Part shown: positions 60,558 to 64,000 of the stretch, piece after piece
Position numbering within the stretch: position 1 is the stretch's first letter
How the letters are laid out: every line of letters starts with the position of its first letter
DNA from: Peromyscus leucopus
Lineage: Eukaryota; Chordata; Mammalia; Rodentia; Cricetidae
NCBI RefSeq assembly: GCF_004664715.2
Contig: NC_051063.1
Span: 113,136,829-113,200,828 of the forward strand
Direction of reading: 5' to 3'
Length of the DNA: 64,000 bases
Made by a program: the position numbers and the translations under genes
Notes under the pieces: generated by a model
The model's database searches: none
The model's input: only the letters and a program-made list of their open reading frames with translations
What the model was told of the DNA's origin: nothing

Positions 60558-60866
60558 CTGTGCAGGGCTGAACCAACCATGTGGGCAGGCACAACGCTCC
60601 CCACAATTCCCCTTGCCCTTGGTGCTGGTCTTGTGGGGGCTTTTCCGTACACTGTCCCACAAGGTGACCAGCTTGGTCCTGTTTGAAGCCGGGCCCCCAG
60701 GTCCTGAGGAGGGCATAGTTTGAGAACTGTACCCGAGCCCCTGAGCATTCCTCTGCCAGCCACAGGCACAGTGGGCATCCCTGATGAGGGTGGGCGCACT
60801 CCTGCCGGATTCCATGCCATCAGACCCCCGGCTGCAGCTGGGTTGCTTGGTGAGGTATGCATTCAT
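60558..60866 (-). CDS. Dlg2: Dlg2 alternative first coding exon (MNAYLTKQ isoform)
   Basis: The minus strand gives 103 uninterrupted codons from ATG (60864-60866) to CAG (60558-60560), followed by donor GTGAGC at 60552-60557. The protein starts MNAYLTKQPSCSRGSDGM and ends CPHGWFSPAQ. I recognise it as an alternative N-terminus of DLG2 that splices in phase 0 to ASPAPIIV. As I recall it, the human version differs at a few residues near the start. The first in-frame stop upstream is TGA at 60924-60926, with no ATG between. The start has A at -3, so the choice is well supported. The segment is Ser/Thr/Lys/Arg-rich and low in hydrophobic residues. It has six cysteines in three groups (SC, HCAC, NC/RCAC). 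There is no signal peptide, membrane segment or L27 domain. The exon is more GC-rich than its surroundings, as expected for coding sequence. The N-terminus probably sets the membrane anchoring or localisation of the scaffold (inference). Its start lies well upstream of the MQRPSASR exon, in an order that fits the known gene. Confidence 0.94.
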
Positions 60867-61200
60867 ACTGCACTGGTGCCTACCCTTTTCTTTGGTCAGC
60901 TCTGCATAGAAAGGCTTTCTCCCTCACACCCCTTTCTTCCAGGCAGTTGTAAAAGTCTTTTTTCCCTGTGGATGCCTCAGTATCTTTGACAGCTGCTATA
61001 AGCGGTTCATCGTGGGAGCAGAGGGAGCAGCGAGAGCAGCTCTGCACAGCATTATCTGCGGGCTGGTAGCTCTTTGTCAATAGATGACTCAACTCACAGA
61101 GCAACTTGACAGTATCCCTGCTCTAGGCAGAAGCAATCAATGCTCCACACAGCTGGGCTACAAGACTGTACACTTTGTTACAAGCCCTTTTTGGATGGAG
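60867..61200 (-). promoter_or_regulatory. Dlg2: Putative internal promoter / 5' UTR for the MNAYLTKQ exon
   Basis: This flank must hold the 5' UTR, and probably the promoter, if the exon is a first exon. The sequence is moderately GC-rich, with scattered CpGs around 61005-61060 but no CpG island. A perfect AP-1-type heptamer TGACTCA is at 61085-61091. A CAGCTG E-box core is at about 60990. No convincing TATA box is seen. A CAG/GTAAAC donor-like site on the minus strand at about 61380 leaves open an upstream non-coding exon. Confidence 0.35.
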
Positions 61201-61525
61201 CCTCACAGTAGCGAATACTCCTTACAATTTGGCATTCTCACTCCCCTGCTCTCCCCGATCCACACAAGAAATACAGATCTCAAAAAAGAGAACTTTTTAT
61301 CAGAATAGTAGGACCTTTGGAGAAATGATGCATCCAGGCAGAAACACCGTAGCATAAGCAGGATGAAGTGATGGGAAAGTTTACCTGGAAAGGAAATGTT
61401 CACCATTTCTGGGAATCACTTATGCAGTTGCCAAGATATGGACTAAATCAGGAAATAATGAAATCAGAGCTTCAATATTAACCCCATAAAGTATCAATTA
61501 ATTTTGAAAAAAATGATCACGGTCA

Positions 61526-61555
61526 CAGTGTTACACTGCCACCAGTGTTACACTG
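61526..61555. repeat. Duplicated 13-bp inverted repeat CAGTGTTACACTG
   Basis: CAGTGTTACACTG occurs at 61526-61538 and again at 61543-61555. Each copy is a perfect palindrome around a single central T (CAGTGT-T-ACACTG). The spacing is 17 bp start to start. It lies about 660 bp upstream of the MNAYLTKQ start codon. Confidence 0.9.
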
Positions 61556-62372
61556 GTATCCTTTAAATTTTGAATTTAATTTACTTTAAATCATGACTAC
61601 ATGCTATAATGCAAGTATGTGTTCTTTGTACTATGAACAATTATTAATTCTATTTCTTTCAAAATATGATGACTATAAAGATTCAAAGATTGATAGGTTG
61701 GTTTATTTTAAAACAGTATTTTTCCTCACCCCAAATTATTCTGAGGGTTTACTTCCAAATACTTTACCACAACAAATTCATTCACCACAAAGAGAGCCTG
61801 CATTTGAAACTGAAAGATGTACTCAACCCTGCCATTCATAGTCTGGTTTTCTAAGACATAATTTTCAAAATATTTCACCAAAAATGAGTGAGGTATATCC
61901 AATTTAAAGCATTTCTTTCCAAAGAGGACATGCCTGCATTTCAGTTTCAGCTAAGTTTGCTGAACATGTTCACAGTATTTTCAGTAAAGGGAAAGGATAA
62001 ACACAGCCACACTAGAAGTCATGTTATCTTTGTGAATTTCCAAATCTTTGACCAGACTGTCCATGCCTTTTACATGTTTCTAAAGAAAAGAAACATTGCT
62101 TTGATTGAAAAGTAAGTTGTCATCTAGCTAGGAACAACAACAACAACAACAAAAATGCACAGTCCTTTTCTCTAACTAGTTTAGTCATAAACAACTGAAT
62201 GTCATCAGACCTTCTTTTCCAGTGGACTAATGAGGTTCTGGGACACTACATGCCTATTTCTGCCTCACTTGACACTTCATACTTCAGGTTCCAGAACTAT
62301 TAACCTGCTCATTTCTACACAAGGACCCTTGATAAATCAGTGCTAGATTTAAACACTGGAAGGAGCAGAGAC

Positions 62373-62374
<2 letters not shown>

Positions 62375-62424
<50 letters not shown>
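62375..62424 (+). repeat. (CA)n microsatellite
   Basis: A pure tract of about 25 CA units. Confidence 0.97.
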
Positions 62425-62426
<2 letters not shown>

Positions 62427-62509
62427 CCATATAATGATTCTTTCCCAGGTTCTACAAAGGGTCTAATGTGTAGTAGCAAGTCTAGTAGAGAAGGCATTCA
62501 AAATAGCTT

Positions 62510-62734
62510 TGCTAAGCTGGGTGTGGTCAAGTATTGTACTCTCAGTGCCATGAGGGACAGAGACTGATATAGGCTCCCTGGAGCTTGATTTATATCTAGC
62601 TTAGTGACAGATTCTGTAAGAGACCCTGTCTCAAAGGAATGAGGTAGAGAGTAATATATCAGGTCCTCCTCCTGAACCCCAGAGTATGTATACATATGGG
62701 TGCTTATACCAGCCCACCCTTAAATAACTACACA

Positions 62735-62770
<36 letters not shown>
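62510..62770 (+). mobile_element. B4-like relic ending in (CA)n
   Basis: GCTGGGTGTGGTCAAGTATTGTACTCTCAGTGCCATGAGGGACAGAGACTG, GACAGATTCTGTAAGAGACCCTGTCTCAAAGGAATGAGGTAGAGAG and GGTCCTCCTCCTGAACCCCAGAGTATGTATACATATGGG follow the B1-derived half and tail of B4. A CA tract at about 62736-62768 closes it. Confidence 0.6.
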
Positions 62771-62772
<2 letters not shown>

Positions 62773-62774
62773 TA

Positions 62775-62900
62775 ATGACACACACTTGTCACTTAGCACT
62801 CAGATGGCTGAAGAAGAGGGATTGCAGATATCTTAAGGCAAGTCTGGGCTACATAATGAGTTCAAGTCTAAACACCCCTATATATCATTACCAAATATAA
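62775..62900 (+). repeat. B1-like relic
   Basis: CACTTGTCACTTAGCACTCAGATGGCTGAAGAAGAGGGATTGCAG and GGCAAGTCTGGGCTACATAATGAGTTCAAG follow the B1 body, with the head lost. Confidence 0.55.
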
Positions 62901-63064
62901 AAAGTAAAACAAATAACACCCTATACACACAATAAAATAAATAAAGGAGAAGCTCTTGGTCTATTACTAACTATTTTCCTAAGCACCGAACATACTGCCC
63001 AGCACATAGTAAGCAATTTTTTTGTCCTTTTGTTTTATTTTTGAGTGATGTGTGCTCACCTGCT

Positions 63065-63115
63065 CATGCACACACACATGTGCGCACACACATGTGCACA
63101 CACACACACACATAA
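63065..63115 (+). repeat. Interrupted (CA)n tract
   Basis: CACACACATGTGCGCACACACATGTGCACACACACACACACA, where CATGTG breaks create short inverted repeats. Confidence 0.9.
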
Positions 63116-64000
63116 AGAAATAAAAGAAATAAGTAAATTTTCATAGTGATAAGTCAGTAGAGCTCCAGAGACAGGCATTCCTTTTAGATTTTGGCACTAG
63201 ATTGGAAATGGTACTCTTTATATGGATGCTTATTTAATGAAGAAGAAAAGGAGGAGGAAAAGGAGGAGAGGGAAGAGGAGGAGGGTGACAATGATTGGAA
63301 CTACTGGGTAGAGATAATAATAACTTCATTTTCCTTCTGAAAGAGAACCAATGAGGCTAAACCAATATAAGAGGACATTAAAACTGAGTCAAACAGATCA
63401 CTACAGGGTACTCAATGGGGGAACAAACAAGAAATTCCTTCCCACCCCACACACTATTGTCTGTATTCTGGATCAAGATATAACTAACAACTGAAAGAAC
63501 TTCTGGGTCATATAAAGTCCCAGAGTCCTTCAGACCTTTCTGGTGTCACCATGGTTCATGGCTTTACATTGGCATTCAACACAATATGGCAATACTATCA
63601 CTCCCAAATGACAATGTTGGGGACTGAAAACTATGAATCCCTTTGAACTAATATAACCATAACTGTTCCTCTAGTGGTTCGGGCAGGTATCATCACTCAA
63701 AGGCCCATTGGCATGTGCAGGAAAGACATGCGCTATACTCATTCATTTTCATCTCAAGGATCAGAATCAATCTGCATAGAATAAGTCAGTGTGCATCCAT
63801 CACAGTTCTGTAATGGTGTGCACAGTATGCAGCCAGACTGAGGGTTTCCTGGACAGGCACTATTAAGGTGTTATAAATCATCATAGAATTCTAAATCTGC
63901 TATGTAGAGATTTTTCAAATGAGCTGTTTCTTCTTATAAAAAAAGGCCATGGGATATCCGTTTTCATAAGCTCAGTATGTCATTTCTTAGTAGATAAGTA

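Larger units (their letters stand above)
60867..64000 (-). other. Dlg2: Sequence upstream of the MNAYLTKQ exon (promoter flank and upstream intron)
   Basis: For longer Dlg2 isoforms this is intron. 61101-62374 shows no recognisable repeat apart from a duplicated 13-bp inverted repeat at 61526-61555. 62375-63115 holds microsatellites and worn SINEs. 63116-64000 shows a GAGGA-rich stretch (about 63239-63290) and otherwise nothing I recognise. Confidence 0.8.

Noticed and set aside
60554..60862. 102-codon minus-strand frame overlapping exon A in another frame
   Set aside because: It is an out-of-frame shadow; the MNAYLTKQ frame ends exactly at the donor in the phase required by the next exon.
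60720..60989. 89-codon plus-strand open frame
   Set aside because: It is the antisense shadow of the MNAYLTKQ exon and its leader.
60360..61060. Possible CpG island at exon A
   Set aside because: CpG is richer than in the surroundings, but I count only around 15-18 CpGs in about 700 bases, too few for an island.

Overview
This window is intronic mammalian DNA from a rodent, most likely a cricetid (deer mouse, vole or hamster group). The evidence is the repeat content: rodent-specific B1, B3, B4 and ID SINEs, rodent-type L1 3' ends, long dinucleotide microsatellites and no bacterial-style gene packing. The cricetid call is an inference from the B1 tail variant (a GGAAAGGCGCAAAGC-type segment at 27889-27903 instead of the murine one) and from the L1 3' end type.

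The window lies inside Dlg2 (PSD-93/chapsyn-110, a synaptic MAGUK scaffold), transcribed from the minus strand. Three coding exons are recognisable, read right to left. Exon A is an alternative first exon at 60558-60866 (103 codons, starting MNAYLTKQ). Exon B is a second alternative first exon at 23267-23371 (35 codons, starting MQRPSASR). Exon C is a shared 54-nt internal exon at 3730-3783 (ASPAPIIVNTDTLDTIPY) that leads towards PDZ1. All three junctions are phase 0, so either first exon can be joined in frame to the shared exon. The shared exon could also be skipped in frame. The PDZ, SH3 and guanylate-kinase exons lie beyond the left edge. The alpha/beta-type N-terminal exons should lie beyond the right edge.

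Layout: 1-3729 is intron downstream of exon C. 3784-23266 is the intron between B and C, with L1 3' ends, hAT-type elements, MIRs, IDs and a B4. 23372-60557 is the intron between A and B. It contains a twin-primed L1, an old L1M broken up by younger inserts, a tRNA-Gly pseudogene, several SINEs and many (CA)n/(GT)n tracts. 60867-64000 is the 5' flank of exon A, probably a promoter, followed by decayed SINEs and microsatellites.

I found no other protein-coding gene, no functional RNA gene, no CRISPR array and no new multi-gene system. The points most worth a second look are the two internal promoters/first exons, an upstream in-frame AUG before exon B, an unassigned plus-strand open frame at 19018-19275, a duplicated 13-bp inverted repeat upstream of exon A, and the strand bias of the (UG)n tracts in the Dlg2 transcript. 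Repeat family names come from pattern memory and boundaries are approximate; only the three exons are placed to the base.
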